This document shows, one piece after another, positions 1 through 6,655 of a stretch of 9,890 nt of DNA. A program made the translations under genes and the position numbers. Every line of letters begins with the position of its first letter. Positions within the stretch are counted from its first letter, which is position 1. This DNA is from CAZQKL01 sp964593895 [NCBI: uncultured bacterium]. GTDB taxonomy: Bacteria; DYJV01. Below the pieces are notes generated by a model. The model saw only the letters and a program-made list of their open reading frames with translations. It did not search any database and had not been told where the DNA came from. The DNA lies in assembly GCA_964593895.1 (NCBI GenBank), contig CAZQKL010000076.1, positions 1 to 9,890 on the forward strand. Reading direction: 5' to 3'.

Positions 1-181
1 GTCAGCTTACGGGAGCCTGATTTTTACCCTCTGCCTTCCCAGTGTGGAAGCAGGACACCTCTCACACCAGTGACAGAGTATCAGACTCTCTCCCTCACTA
101 ACTTTTTCCCAAAAGTTAGTGAGGGACTGACTCACGGCTGCGGGGCCAGGGTGGGATTTTCACCCACTTCCCTGAACCTGC
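1..181 (-). ncRNA. Cobalamin (B12) riboswitch, 3' end cut by window edge
   Basis: Read on the minus strand, this stretch carries the ordered conserved blocks of the cobalamin riboswitch: GGGAAG (172-167), GGTGAAAATCCCACC (164-150), CCCCGCAGCCGT (145-134), CACTG (72-68) and GGGAAGGC (40-33). The order and spacing match the family; the final B12 box lies at or beyond the left edge. Between CCCCGC and CACTG sits a perfect 16-bp stem (91-106 with 111-126) capped by GGGA in the RNA, a GNRA-type tetraloop. It stands out as a G+C-richer island in AT-rich DNA. The regulated gene lies to the left, outside the window; such genes usually act in B12 uptake, B12 synthesis or B12-replaceable metabolism. 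No coding frame is needed to explain this stretch. Confidence 0.88.
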
Positions 182-188
182 AAAATTT

Positions 189-217
189 TTATTAAAAAAT
201 TTCTCTTTTTTTGTCAA
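189..217 (-). promoter_or_regulatory. Promoter of the riboswitch transcript
   Basis: On the minus strand a perfect -35 TTGACA (217-212) is followed after 17 bases by TAATAA (194-189), a weaker -10. The predicted start near 182 coincides with the 5' edge of the riboswitch, which supports the call. The -35 box lies 12 bases from the -35 of the divergent def promoter. Confidence 0.6.
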
Positions 218-229
218 CAAATTAAAAAC

Positions 230-258
230 TTGAAAAAAAAATTTTATTGGTCTATTAT
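230..258 (+). promoter_or_regulatory. Sigma-70-type promoter of def, predicted leaderless mRNA
   Basis: TTGAAA (230-235), a 17-base spacer and TATTAT (253-258) form a good housekeeping promoter. Only six bases separate the -10 from the ATG at 265, so transcription should start at or within a base or two of the start codon. No Shine-Dalgarno sequence exists upstream, as expected for a leaderless transcript. The same layout recurs at 4240-4268. Confidence 0.6.
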
Positions 259-264
259 TTATCC

Positions 265-795
265 ATGATTTTGAAAATAGTTACTTTTCCAGACCCAATT
301 TTAAGAAAAAAATCAATTCCAGTAAAAGAAATTGATGATAAGATAAAAAATCTAATTGATAACATGATAGATACAATGTTTGCAAATAAGGGACTTGGAC
401 TATCAGCAATTCAAGTTGGAGTTCCATTGAGATTATTTATTCTTGATTTAAATGAAAATAAAAAAGACCAGGAAACAGAAAAGAAAAAAGAAAATGTAAA
501 GGTTTTTATTAACCCTGTTCTAAAAAACTTACAAGAAAAGTTTATAATGGAAAATGAAGGATGTTTAAGTTTACCTGGAGTTAGGGAAAATGTTGAAAGG
601 TTCTATAAAGCTACAATAGAAGCTATAGATTTAAATGGAGAAAAATTTGTGATGGATGCAGAAGGTATAGTTGCTGTGGCGTTCCAGCATGAATATGACC
701 ATCTTGAAGGTAAACTGTTCATTGATAGATTAAGCCCTGTGAAAAGAAAATTTTTGCTAAAAGAGTATAAAAAAATCCATAATGCAAAAAAATAA
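265..795 (+). CDS. def: Peptide deformylase
   Basis: Cytoplasmic metalloenzyme that removes the formyl group from the N-terminal Met of new proteins. All three family motifs are visible: GLGLSAIQ (residues 43-50), EGCLSLPG (98-105, metal ligand Cys100) and QHEYDHLEG (141-149, ligands His142 and His146, catalytic Glu143). The form of motifs 2 and 3 matches type I bacterial enzymes. The length, 176 residues, is normal; a Lys/Glu-rich loop at about residues 63-78 is somewhat long. I chose the ATG at 265: the in-frame TTG at 247 would put codons inside the promoter -10 region and add residues not usual in the family. The gene heads the operon with fmt, its functional partner in the formylation cycle, and overlaps it by 14 bases. 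Confidence 0.96.
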   Translation: MILKIVTFPDPILRKKSIPVKEIDDKIKNLIDNMIDTMFANKGLGLSAIQVGVPLRLFILDLNENKKDQETEKKKENVKVFINPVLKNLQEKFIMENEGCLSLPGVRENVERFYKATIEAIDLNGEKFVMDAEGIVAVAFQHEYDHLEGKLFIDRLSPVKRKFLLKEYKKIHNAKK

Positions 796-1735
796 TGTTA
801 TTTTTACAGGTTCTGGTGAATTTGCAGTTAAACCTCTTGAATTTTTGTTAAAAAAAGAAATCAATATTTTAGCAATTATTACTCAACCAGACAAGATTGG
901 TGGTAGAGGAAAAAAATTAATACCAACTCCTGTAAAAAAGTTTGCATTAGATAAAAACATAAAAATTCTTCAACCTAATAGTATTAATTCTCCAGAAATT
1001 ATAGATTTTATAAAGAAAAATCGTATAAAAATTAATGTAGTTGTTGATTATGGACAAATATTAAAAGATGAAGTTATTAACGTACCTGAGTTATATACAA
1101 TAAATCTTCATCCTTCCCTACTTCCTAAATACAGAGGGACAAGTCCTATTCAAAGTGTTTTATTAAATGATGAAAAAATAACAGGAGTTTCAGTAATTGA
1201 AGTTACATCAAAAATTGATGCAGGTGATATATTTTCTCAAGAAAAAATAACTATTTCAGATGAGGATGATTATTTTTCTCTTTTTGAAAAACTTTCCTCT
1301 GTAGGAGCAGAATTGTTATATAATACAATTATTGAAATTTTAGAAAATAAAGAAAAAAAAATTCCCCAAGATGATAAACTTGCTACATATTGTAAAAAAA
1401 TAAAAAAGGAAGATGGGCTAATAAACTGGGAGGAGACATCAAGAGAAATTTTTAACAAAATAAGAGCTTTTGTAAAATGGCCTACTTGTTATTCATTCCA
1501 TAAAGGGAATTTAATTAAATTTTACAAAGCAAAAATTTTGAATAAAAAATATAATTCCCCTCCAGGCACAGCTATCAGGCTTGATAAGAAAAACTTTGGT
1601 ATTGTATGTGGAGATAAAAATTTATTAAAGATAGAAAAACTTCAACTTCAAGGGAAAAAAATTTTAAACACTTCAGATTTCCTTAATGGATATCAAATAA
1701 TTAGTGGCGATATTTTTACCAATGCCCCCAGATAG
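782..1735 (+). CDS. fmt: Methionyl-tRNA formyltransferase
   Basis: Transfers the formyl group from 10-formyl-tetrahydrofolate to initiator Met-tRNA in the cytoplasm; def later removes it. The N-terminal Rossmann-type formyltransferase domain shows the catalytic trio in its usual setting: Asn108 and His110 in the segment before SLLPKYRG (112-119), and Asp146 in IDAGD. The C-terminal tRNA-binding domain begins near residue 205 with GLINW and includes PGTAI (261-265) and LQLQGKKIL (287-295). The length of 317 residues is typical. The early loop reads GSGEFA (10-15) where many relatives have GTPEFA, a mild variant. The ATG lies 14 bases inside def with no clear Shine-Dalgarno site, so translation is probably coupled to def. 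The next gene overlaps its end, also by 14 bases. Confidence 0.96.
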   Translation: MQKNNVIFTGSGEFAVKPLEFLLKKEINILAIITQPDKIGGRGKKLIPTPVKKFALDKNIKILQPNSINSPEIIDFIKKNRIKINVVVDYGQILKDEVINVPELYTINLHPSLLPKYRGTSPIQSVLLNDEKITGVSVIEVTSKIDAGDIFSQEKITISDEDDYFSLFEKLSSVGAELLYNTIIEILENKEKKIPQDDKLATYCKKIKKEDGLINWEETSREIFNKIRAFVKWPTCYSFHKGNLIKFYKAKILNKKYNSPPGTAIRLDKKNFGIVCGDKNLLKIEKLQLQGKKILNTSDFLNGYQIISGDIFTNAPR

Positions 1736-2477
1736 ACCTAAAAAAAGATTATTTGTTTCTCTTTTGATTTTAACATCTTTTGTAATATACATAATCTTCA
1801 CAATTCTTTATTTAATTCCAGCAATTGGCTTTAAAAATCTACCTCCTTTTTTGCAATTTCTTTTCTATTTTATTTTGGTTTCAATTCCTGCAATTGTTTC
1901 ATTTTTAGTTTTAATATTAGTAATAGCCATTCTCAGAGGAAAAGATTTAAAATTAACAAAAAAAATTAGAATGATAGCTATTAAAGTCTTATTCCCACTG
2001 GTTGTTTTAATTGGAAATATTTTAAAAATAGATATAGACAAATTAAGAGCATCATTTATAGAGATCAATAATTCTTTGCTCACTTCTTTAAAAAATAAAT
2101 TTAAATCTAATGAAATTATTCTTCTATTACCTCACTGTCTTCAAAACAGTGAATGTAATTATAAAATAATTCCAAATATTTATAACTGCAAAAAATGTGG
2201 TAAATGCAAAATAAAAGATTTAATTGAATTAAGCGAAAAATACAATATTTTTACAAGTATTGCCACTGGTGGGACAATGGCAAGAAGAATTGTAAAAGAA
2301 AACAGGCCAAAATTTATTATTGCTGTCGCTTGTGAAAGGGACCTTGCAAGTGGTATTCAAGACAGCTTTCCTATCCCAGTTTATGGCATACCAAATAGAA
2401 GACCTTTTGGTCCATGTATCAACACAGATGTTGATGTTGAGAAAATAAAAAATGCTATTGAATACTTTCTTGCTTAA
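1722..2477 (+). CDS. DUF116 family membrane-anchored Cys-rich protein
   Basis: Function unknown. Two hydrophobic segments at the N-terminus (about residues 11-32 and 45-71) and perhaps a third (84-101) indicate membrane anchoring. The C-terminal half fits DUF116: an LLPHCLQNSEC segment (Cys139, Cys145), a CKKCGKC cluster (Cys156, 159, 162), ACERD (Cys204) and PC (Cys232), plus ATGGTMARR. The clustered Cys suggest a metal or Fe-S site, which is inference. I chose the ATG at 1722, giving the same 14-base overlap as at def-fmt; an in-frame GTG at 1704 would add six residues. DUF116 genes are known next to fmt (often before rsmB) in Clostridia, so the context supports the family. Here rsmB is absent, and the gene's last 23 bases overlap the end of the convergent metal-binding protein gene. 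Confidence 0.82.
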   Translation: MPPDRPKKRLFVSLLILTSFVIYIIFTILYLIPAIGFKNLPPFLQFLFYFILVSIPAIVSFLVLILVIAILRGKDLKLTKKIRMIAIKVLFPLVVLIGNILKIDIDKLRASFIEINNSLLTSLKNKFKSNEIILLLPHCLQNSECNYKIIPNIYNCKKCGKCKIKDLIELSEKYNIFTSIATGGTMARRIVKENRPKFIIAVACERDLASGIQDSFPIPVYGIPNRRPFGPCINTDVDVEKIKNAIEYFLA

Positions 2478-3243
2478 TCTTTTTACAAATATTTTTAATA
2501 AAATCTAAATAATTATTCTCTCCTTCTCCAAGTGGATTTATATAAATGATTTTTAAATTCATCTGTTTTGCAAAAGTTTTTAAAAAATTACTATGAATAT
2601 TCTTACTTGCAAGAATAAATTTTACTTTTTCCTTTTTTACTAATTTCATTAATTTTAAGGCTCTTTTAATTGAAATATCATTATGTTCAGATTGAATTAA
2701 ACATCCAATAATATTTATCCCAAAATCATTAGCAAAATAATCCCATGCAGGGTGAAGTTCAACTATTTTTAAATTATTAAATTGAAACTTATAAATTAAA
2801 TTTTCAAGTTTAATTCTAAAACTTTTGGCTTTTTTAATTATTATATTTTTTTCTTTTGGAAATATAGAACAAAAAAAATTGCTAATTATATTAAGATTTT
2901 TTATTATAAATTTTGGAGAAAGCCATATATGAGGATTTTCACTATTTCTGTTTAAATAAAGCACTTTTGCATTTTCAGGCAGAAAATTTTCAATCCATCC
3001 ATCAAAATCTTTCTGAACTCCAACAAATGCAGTTGCCTTTCTAATAATTATTGAGCTTTTAGGAGTAACTTCAAAAAAATGAGGATTTGCATTTTCAGGA
3101 ACTGCATTATAAACTGTAATGTTTTCTGGTAAAATTTCTTTTAAAATTAACTTTAATGGATAAACAGATGTAACAATCAAAGATTTAGCATATAAAAAAA
3201 AAGGAAAAAAAAGAAAAAAAACAAAAAACCTAATTATCAACAT
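2455..3243 (-). CDS. ZnuA/TroA-family metal-binding protein of a metal ABC transporter
   Basis: Probable extracytoplasmic receptor for Zn2+ or Mn2+. The first 20 or so residues are a hydrophobic signal peptide, with a possible cleavage after LYA; no lipobox Cys is seen. Cluster A-1 landmarks are present in order: PENANPHFFEVTP with His55, NPHIWLSP with His105, VELHPAW with His164, and an acidic ligand near the end in the GEGENN segment (Glu240 or Glu242). This gives the family's three-His-plus-acid site. There is no His-rich loop as found in many zinc-specific ZnuA proteins. At 262 residues it is short for the family (often near 300). The ATG directly abuts the stop of the IclR gene upstream, so it is very likely cotranscribed and translationally coupled. 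No permease or ATPase gene is in the window. It is notably AT-rich, with many Lys, Asn, Ile and Phe codons. Confidence 0.82.
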   Translation of the reverse strand: MLIIRFFVFFLFFPFFLYAKSLIVTSVYPLKLILKEILPENITVYNAVPENANPHFFEVTPKSSIIIRKATAFVGVQKDFDGWIENFLPENAKVLYLNRNSENPHIWLSPKFIIKNLNIISNFFCSIFPKEKNIIIKKAKSFRIKLENLIYKFQFNNLKIVELHPAWDYFANDFGINIIGCLIQSEHNDISIKRALKLMKLVKKEKVKFILASKNIHSNFLKTFAKQMNLKIIYINPLGEGENNYLDFIKNICKKIKQESIQ

Positions 3244-4038
3244 TTATGGAATAAAGTATCCAAGTTTTTCTGAAATTCTTCGTGCTCCCTCAACTACCAA
3301 TGGTCCAAGCTCTTCTTTTATTCTATCAAAGGTCATTCTATTAACAGGTCCAGAAATACTTATTGCTCCAACAACCCTTTTTGTGTAATCTTTTATTGCT
3401 GCACCAACACATCTAACTCCAGGGTCTACTTCTTCATCGTCAATTGCATATCCAAGCTCTTTTATTTTTTCAAGCTCTTCTTTTAATTTTTCAATTGTTG
3501 TTATTGTATTTGGTGTAAAAGGTTTCATCTCTTTTGGATTAACATATTTTTCAATATCTTCTCCACTTTCCATAAGTGCAGCAAGTTGAGCTTTTCCTGA
3601 AGCACAACAATATACTGGAAGTTGAGCACCTATTCTTGAAACAACTCTTACTGGTTGATTTGCCTCAACAACATCAATATAAACAATCTTTTGGCCTCTT
3701 AAAACAGAAAGATAAGTATTTTCATTGCATTTTGCAACTATATCTTCCATAACAGGCCTTGCCTGACGAAGTAACCCGCTCTGTTTTAAATAATTCTGTC
3801 CTAATTCAAGACATTTTACTCCAAGACGATAATTTTCATTTAATTTATTCTGCTCAATATAACCTTTACTTTCTAAAGTTGCGAGCAATCTGAAAACATT
3901 GTTTTTATGAAGATTTAACCTTTTACTAAGTTCAGTAACACCAAGTTCTGTAACATCTCCATTAAATTGTTCTAACAATTCTAAAGCATTTATTACCGCC
4001 TGAATTGTATATTCAGATTTTTCTCTTTTTTTACCCAC
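3244..4038 (-). CDS. IclR-family transcriptional regulator
   Basis: DNA-binding regulator with an N-terminal winged helix-turn-helix (about residues 13-75; TELSKRLNLHKNNVFRLLATL and the YRLG wing end) and a C-terminal GAF-like effector domain (about 90-260). Typical IclR landmarks in the latter are PVYCCASGKAQLAA (141-154), GYAIDDEEVDPGVRCVGAAI (196-215) and AISISGP (225-231). Two adjacent Cys (144-145) sit where relatives have other small residues near the effector pocket. At 264 residues the length is normal. The start is a GTG, fixed by a strong Shine-Dalgarno site (AAGGAGG at 4050-4044) five bases away, the best in the window. The gene appears less AT-rich than its neighbours. It precedes the metal-binding protein with zero gap, so it may control it; the effector is unknown. 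Confidence 0.93.
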   Translation of the reverse strand: MGKKREKSEYTIQAVINALELLEQFNGDVTELGVTELSKRLNLHKNNVFRLLATLESKGYIEQNKLNENYRLGVKCLELGQNYLKQSGLLRQARPVMEDIVAKCNENTYLSVLRGQKIVYIDVVEANQPVRVVSRIGAQLPVYCCASGKAQLAALMESGEDIEKYVNPKEMKPFTPNTITTIEKLKEELEKIKELGYAIDDEEVDPGVRCVGAAIKDYTKRVVGAISISGPVNRMTFDRIKEELGPLVVEGARRISEKLGYFIP

Positions 4039-4043
4039 TTTCC

Positions 4044-4050
4044 CCTCCTT
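4044..4050 (-). promoter_or_regulatory. Ribosome binding site fixing the GTG start of the IclR gene
   Basis: AAGGAGG on the minus strand followed by GGAAA and then GTG. It is the only strong Shine-Dalgarno match before any gene here; def and the NtrC-like gene have none. Confidence 0.8.
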
Positions 4051-4064
4051 GTATTTTTTTATTT

Positions 4065-4093
4065 TGAATAACCATTTTTTTTAAATTTGTCAA
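4065..4093 (-). promoter_or_regulatory. Promoter of the iclR-type gene
   Basis: A perfect TTGACA (4093-4088) is followed after 17 bases by TATTCA (4070-4065), a weak -10. The predicted start near 4058 leaves a short leader of about 20 bases that contains the Shine-Dalgarno site, so the geometry is consistent. Confidence 0.5.
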
Positions 4094-4239
4094 TAGATTT
4101 AAAACAGATTTATAAATAATTTTGTGTTTAAATTGTAAAATTTGAAAAATTTTAAAATAACAATCAGTTATCAAATAAAAAATTAAAACAACTGAAATTA
4201 TAAAAAAATATTTTAATTTTTTGGAATTTAATTATTTGC
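4094..4239. other. AT-rich divergent intergenic region
   Basis: This stretch lies between the iclR promoter and the promoter of the sigma-54 activator gene. It is almost pure A+T, with no open frame of note and no hairpin terminator. The only structure I see is a spaced inverted repeat, TCAGTT (4164-4169) and AACTGA (4190-4195), which could be a regulator site or chance. Confidence 0.5.
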
Positions 4240-4268
4240 TTGAAAAATAAAGGTTTTTTGATTATAAA
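4240..4268 (+). promoter_or_regulatory. Sigma-70-type promoter of the sigma-54 activator operon, predicted leaderless
   Basis: TTGAAA (4240-4245), a 17-base spacer and TATAAA (4263-4268) make a good promoter. Seven bases follow before the ATG at 4276, so the start site should fall on or next to the start codon. The TTG that opens the longer reading frame at 4240 is the -35 box itself, which argues against using it as a start codon. Confidence 0.6.
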
Positions 4269-4275
4269 TCAACTC

Positions 4276-5634
4276 ATGGAAAAATCAATTGTTCTTGTGG
4301 ATAGTGATTTAAGTTTTTTGAGCAAATTATCTAAGTTAATAAAAGATATTGGAGATTTTGAAACTTATATTTTTAAAAATCCTGATGATGCAAAAAATTT
4401 TATTTTAAATAAAAAACCTTTCTGTATATTTACAGAAGCATATGAAAATTTCTGGAAATTTTTAAAAGATTTAAATGTTAATGTTGTTTTTATATCTGAA
4501 AAATCAAATCCTGAATTTGCAACCAAGGTAATTCAAGAAGGAGCAATAGATTATATTTTAAAACCAATTCAGGAAGAGCAAGTTAAATTAATAATTGATA
4601 AAATTCTTTTAAAATCTCACCAAAATAAAAAGCAATCTTTCAGAGAAATAATTACAAATAATCCAAAAATGAAAGTTGTATTAAAAATTGCTGAAAATGC
4701 TTCTAAAAGCAAAGCTACTGTTTTTATTCAAGGTGAAAGTGGAGTTGGAAAAGAACTTATTGCAAGATTTATCCATGAAAAAAGTGATAGAAAATCTTAT
4801 CCTTTTGTTGCTGTAAATTGCGCAGCTTTACCAGAAACACTTTTAGAAAGTGAATTATTTGGTCATGAAAAAGGTTCATTTACAGGTGCTATTGCAACTA
4901 AACCAGGAAAATTTGAACTTGCAAATAAAGGCACAATTTTACTTGATGAGATAACTGAAATGGATATATCTCTTCAAGCAAAGTTATTAAGAGTATTGCA
5001 GGAAAGAGAAATTGATAGAATTGGTGGGAAAAATCCTATTCCTATTGATGTTAGAGTTATAGCAACAACAAATAGAAATGTTAAAGAGTATATAAAGAAT
5101 GGTAAATTTAGAGAAGACCTTTTTTATAGATTAAATGTAATTCCAATAATTATTCCACCATTAAGAGAAAGAAAAGATGATATTCCCTTACTTGCAAGAT
5201 ATTTTGTAAAAAAACATTGCAAAATAAATAATATTCCTCCAAAAATATTAACTGATAAAGCCATAAAAAAGTTAAACGATTATGATTGGCCTGGAAATGT
5301 AAGAGAACTTGAAAATATCATTGAAAGAGCTGTTGCTCTTTGCCCTTTTGATAAAATTGATGAAAATTTCATTATTTTTGAAGATGAAATAGAAAAAATT
5401 TATGAAATGGATATTTTTTCAAACCAGGAACAAAACTCCAATATTGAAATTGAAGATGAAAGTTTTCTCATAAAACCTGGAACAACAATTTCAGAAATGG
5501 AAAGAAAATTAATAATTGAAACTTTAAAATATACAAATGCCAATAGAACTCTTGCTGCGCAACTTCTCGGAATAAGTGTTAGAACTCTTAGAAACAAGTT
5601 GAATGAATATAAAAAAATGGGGATTAATATATGA
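4276..5634 (+). CDS. NtrC-type sigma-54 activator with degenerate receiver
   Basis: Enhancer-binding ATPase that remodels sigma-54 RNA polymerase. Residues 1-112 resemble a response-regulator receiver: Asp9 and Asp11 near the acidic pocket (Ser10 replaces one acid), Ser74 and Lys96 in YILKP. At the phosphoacceptor position, after PFCIFT, there is Glu54 instead of Asp, and the following loop is about three residues short and lacks the MPGMDG-like motif. The AAA+ domain (about 124-365) is intact: Walker A GESGVGK (153-159), sigma-54 loop GSFTGA (200-205, usually GAFTGA), Walker B ILLDE (Asp224, Glu225), Arg279 and Arg285, and WPGNVREL (338-345). A Fis-type helix-turn-helix ends it (about 420-447). 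The ATG at 4276 is chosen because the longer TTG frame overlaps the promoter; 452 residues is usual. It overlaps the next gene by ATGA. Confidence 0.93.
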   Translation: MEKSIVLVDSDLSFLSKLSKLIKDIGDFETYIFKNPDDAKNFILNKKPFCIFTEAYENFWKFLKDLNVNVVFISEKSNPEFATKVIQEGAIDYILKPIQEEQVKLIIDKILLKSHQNKKQSFREIITNNPKMKVVLKIAENASKSKATVFIQGESGVGKELIARFIHEKSDRKSYPFVAVNCAALPETLLESELFGHEKGSFTGAIATKPGKFELANKGTILLDEITEMDISLQAKLLRVLQEREIDRIGGKNPIPIDVRVIATTNRNVKEYIKNGKFREDLFYRLNVIPIIIPPLRERKDDIPLLARYFVKKHCKINNIPPKILTDKAIKKLNDYDWPGNVRELENIIERAVALCPFDKIDENFIIFEDEIEKIYEMDIFSNQEQNSNIEIEDESFLIKPGTTISEMERKLIIETLKYTNANRTLAAQLLGISVRTLRNKLNEYKKMGINI

Positions 5635-6653
5635 AAAATATTGGAAATTTAATGACAACTGCAATGGGAGTAATGCCTCATACTGATGTTGATAGAGCGT
5701 TAAAATTTTCTTTGTCTCTTGATATTCCTTTCTGGCCACAACTCCCTTTATACAGTTATTATGAAGATATGTATGTTCAAGCAGGAGAGCATTTCCCTGG
5801 AATTATTATTGATGAAAAAAATAAAACATTAAGATTAAATACAGAAAAATTTTATACTGAACTTGAACAAACTTTGGCTAACTTTGATAATGAAGATTAT
5901 TTTGATGTAAGTGAAAAATTTTCAGTTGTTTATCATAAGTTTTTAAAATTACCACTTGAAAAGTATCCAGCAATTAGAGGGCAATTGGAAGGTCCTATTA
6001 GTTTTGGTTTTTATGTAAAAGATGAAAATGATAAACCAATTATTTTTAATGATGAAATTAGAGACTTTATGATAGAATTTATGGCAAAGAGAATTAATGT
6101 CCAGCTAAAAAATTTAAAGAAAAAGCATCCAAATGCGTTTATTTTTATTGATGAACCAGGATTACAATTTGTATTTAGTGCAATATCAGGGTATAATGAT
6201 ATTATGGCAAAAAATGATATAGAAAAATTTTTGTCTCTTGTGAATAGACCAAGAGGAATTCATCTTTGTGGTAATCCTGATTGGGATTTTTTACTTGGAT
6301 TTGATATGGATATAGTATCAATTGATTTATACACAAATAGAGCAATCATTCCTCTTCATGGCAATTCAATAAAAAATTTTTTAAAAAGAGGTGGTTATAT
6401 TGTATGGGGAATTGTTCCAACAAACTATGAACCTTTTATCAAAGAAAATAAAAAATCATTAAAGAAAATATTAAAACAAACTTGGGAAAAAGTTATTGAA
6501 AAGGGAATAGATTTAGAATTTTTATTATCTCGTAGCCTACTTTCACCTGCAACTTGCTGTCTTGTAAACAAGGATAAAGAAAAAACAGTGGAAAAAGCTT
6601 TTATCCTTTTAAAAGAGCTATCTCAAGAACTTCGTGAAGAATATAAATTATAG
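5631..6653 (+). CDS. UROD/MetE-superfamily methyltransferase-like protein
   Basis: Predicted cytoplasmic TIM-barrel protein related to the catalytic half of cobalamin-independent methionine synthase and to corrinoid methyltransferases. The N-terminal PHTDVDRA and IPFWPQLP segments are typical of a poorly studied anaerobe family. IDEPGL (173-178) matches the substrate-binding acidic loop of MetE. HLCGNPDW gives His211-x-Cys213, and SPATCC (305-310) gives a C-terminal Cys, so a zinc site like MetE's His-x-Cys...Cys is plausible, perhaps with Asp232. At 340 residues it is the size of the stand-alone folate-independent 'core' methionine synthases, but it could instead act on another thiol or corrinoid protein; substrate unknown. 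Its ATG overlaps the stop of the activator before it, and the GAF activator starts two bases after it, so the three are one unit. Confidence 0.78.
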   Translation: MKNIGNLMTTAMGVMPHTDVDRALKFSLSLDIPFWPQLPLYSYYEDMYVQAGEHFPGIIIDEKNKTLRLNTEKFYTELEQTLANFDNEDYFDVSEKFSVVYHKFLKLPLEKYPAIRGQLEGPISFGFYVKDENDKPIIFNDEIRDFMIEFMAKRINVQLKNLKKKHPNAFIFIDEPGLQFVFSAISGYNDIMAKNDIEKFLSLVNRPRGIHLCGNPDWDFLLGFDMDIVSIDLYTNRAIIPLHGNSIKNFLKRGGYIVWGIVPTNYEPFIKENKKSLKKILKQTWEKVIEKGIDLEFLLSRSLLSPATCCLVNKDKEKTVEKAFILLKELSQELREEYKL

Positions 6654-6655
6654 CT

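Noticed and set aside
91-126. Hairpin taken as an intrinsic terminator
   Set aside because: It has no T-run after it on either strand and sits between conserved riboswitch blocks, so it is a riboswitch arm.
247-264. TTG start extending def upstream
   Set aside because: The extension would be translated from the promoter -10 region, lacks a ribosome site and is not usual for the family; the ATG at 265 fits.
1270-1458. Open frames on the opposite strand inside fmt, DUF116 and the activators
   Set aside because: They lack family features and ribosome sites and lie wholly within well-supported genes; they are by-products of AT-rich codon use.
4221-4240. Possible sigma-54 promoter (TTGG...TTGCT) just before the activator operon
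   Set aside because: GG and GC are 13 bases apart, where sigma-54 needs 10, and the CAC after the GG is absent. The sigma-70-type boxes at 4240-4268 explain the start better.
4240-4275. TTG start extending the first sigma-54 activator by 12 residues
   Set aside because: The TTG is the -35 box of a well-spaced promoter, and the receiver fold begins at the ATG (MEKSIVLVDSD).
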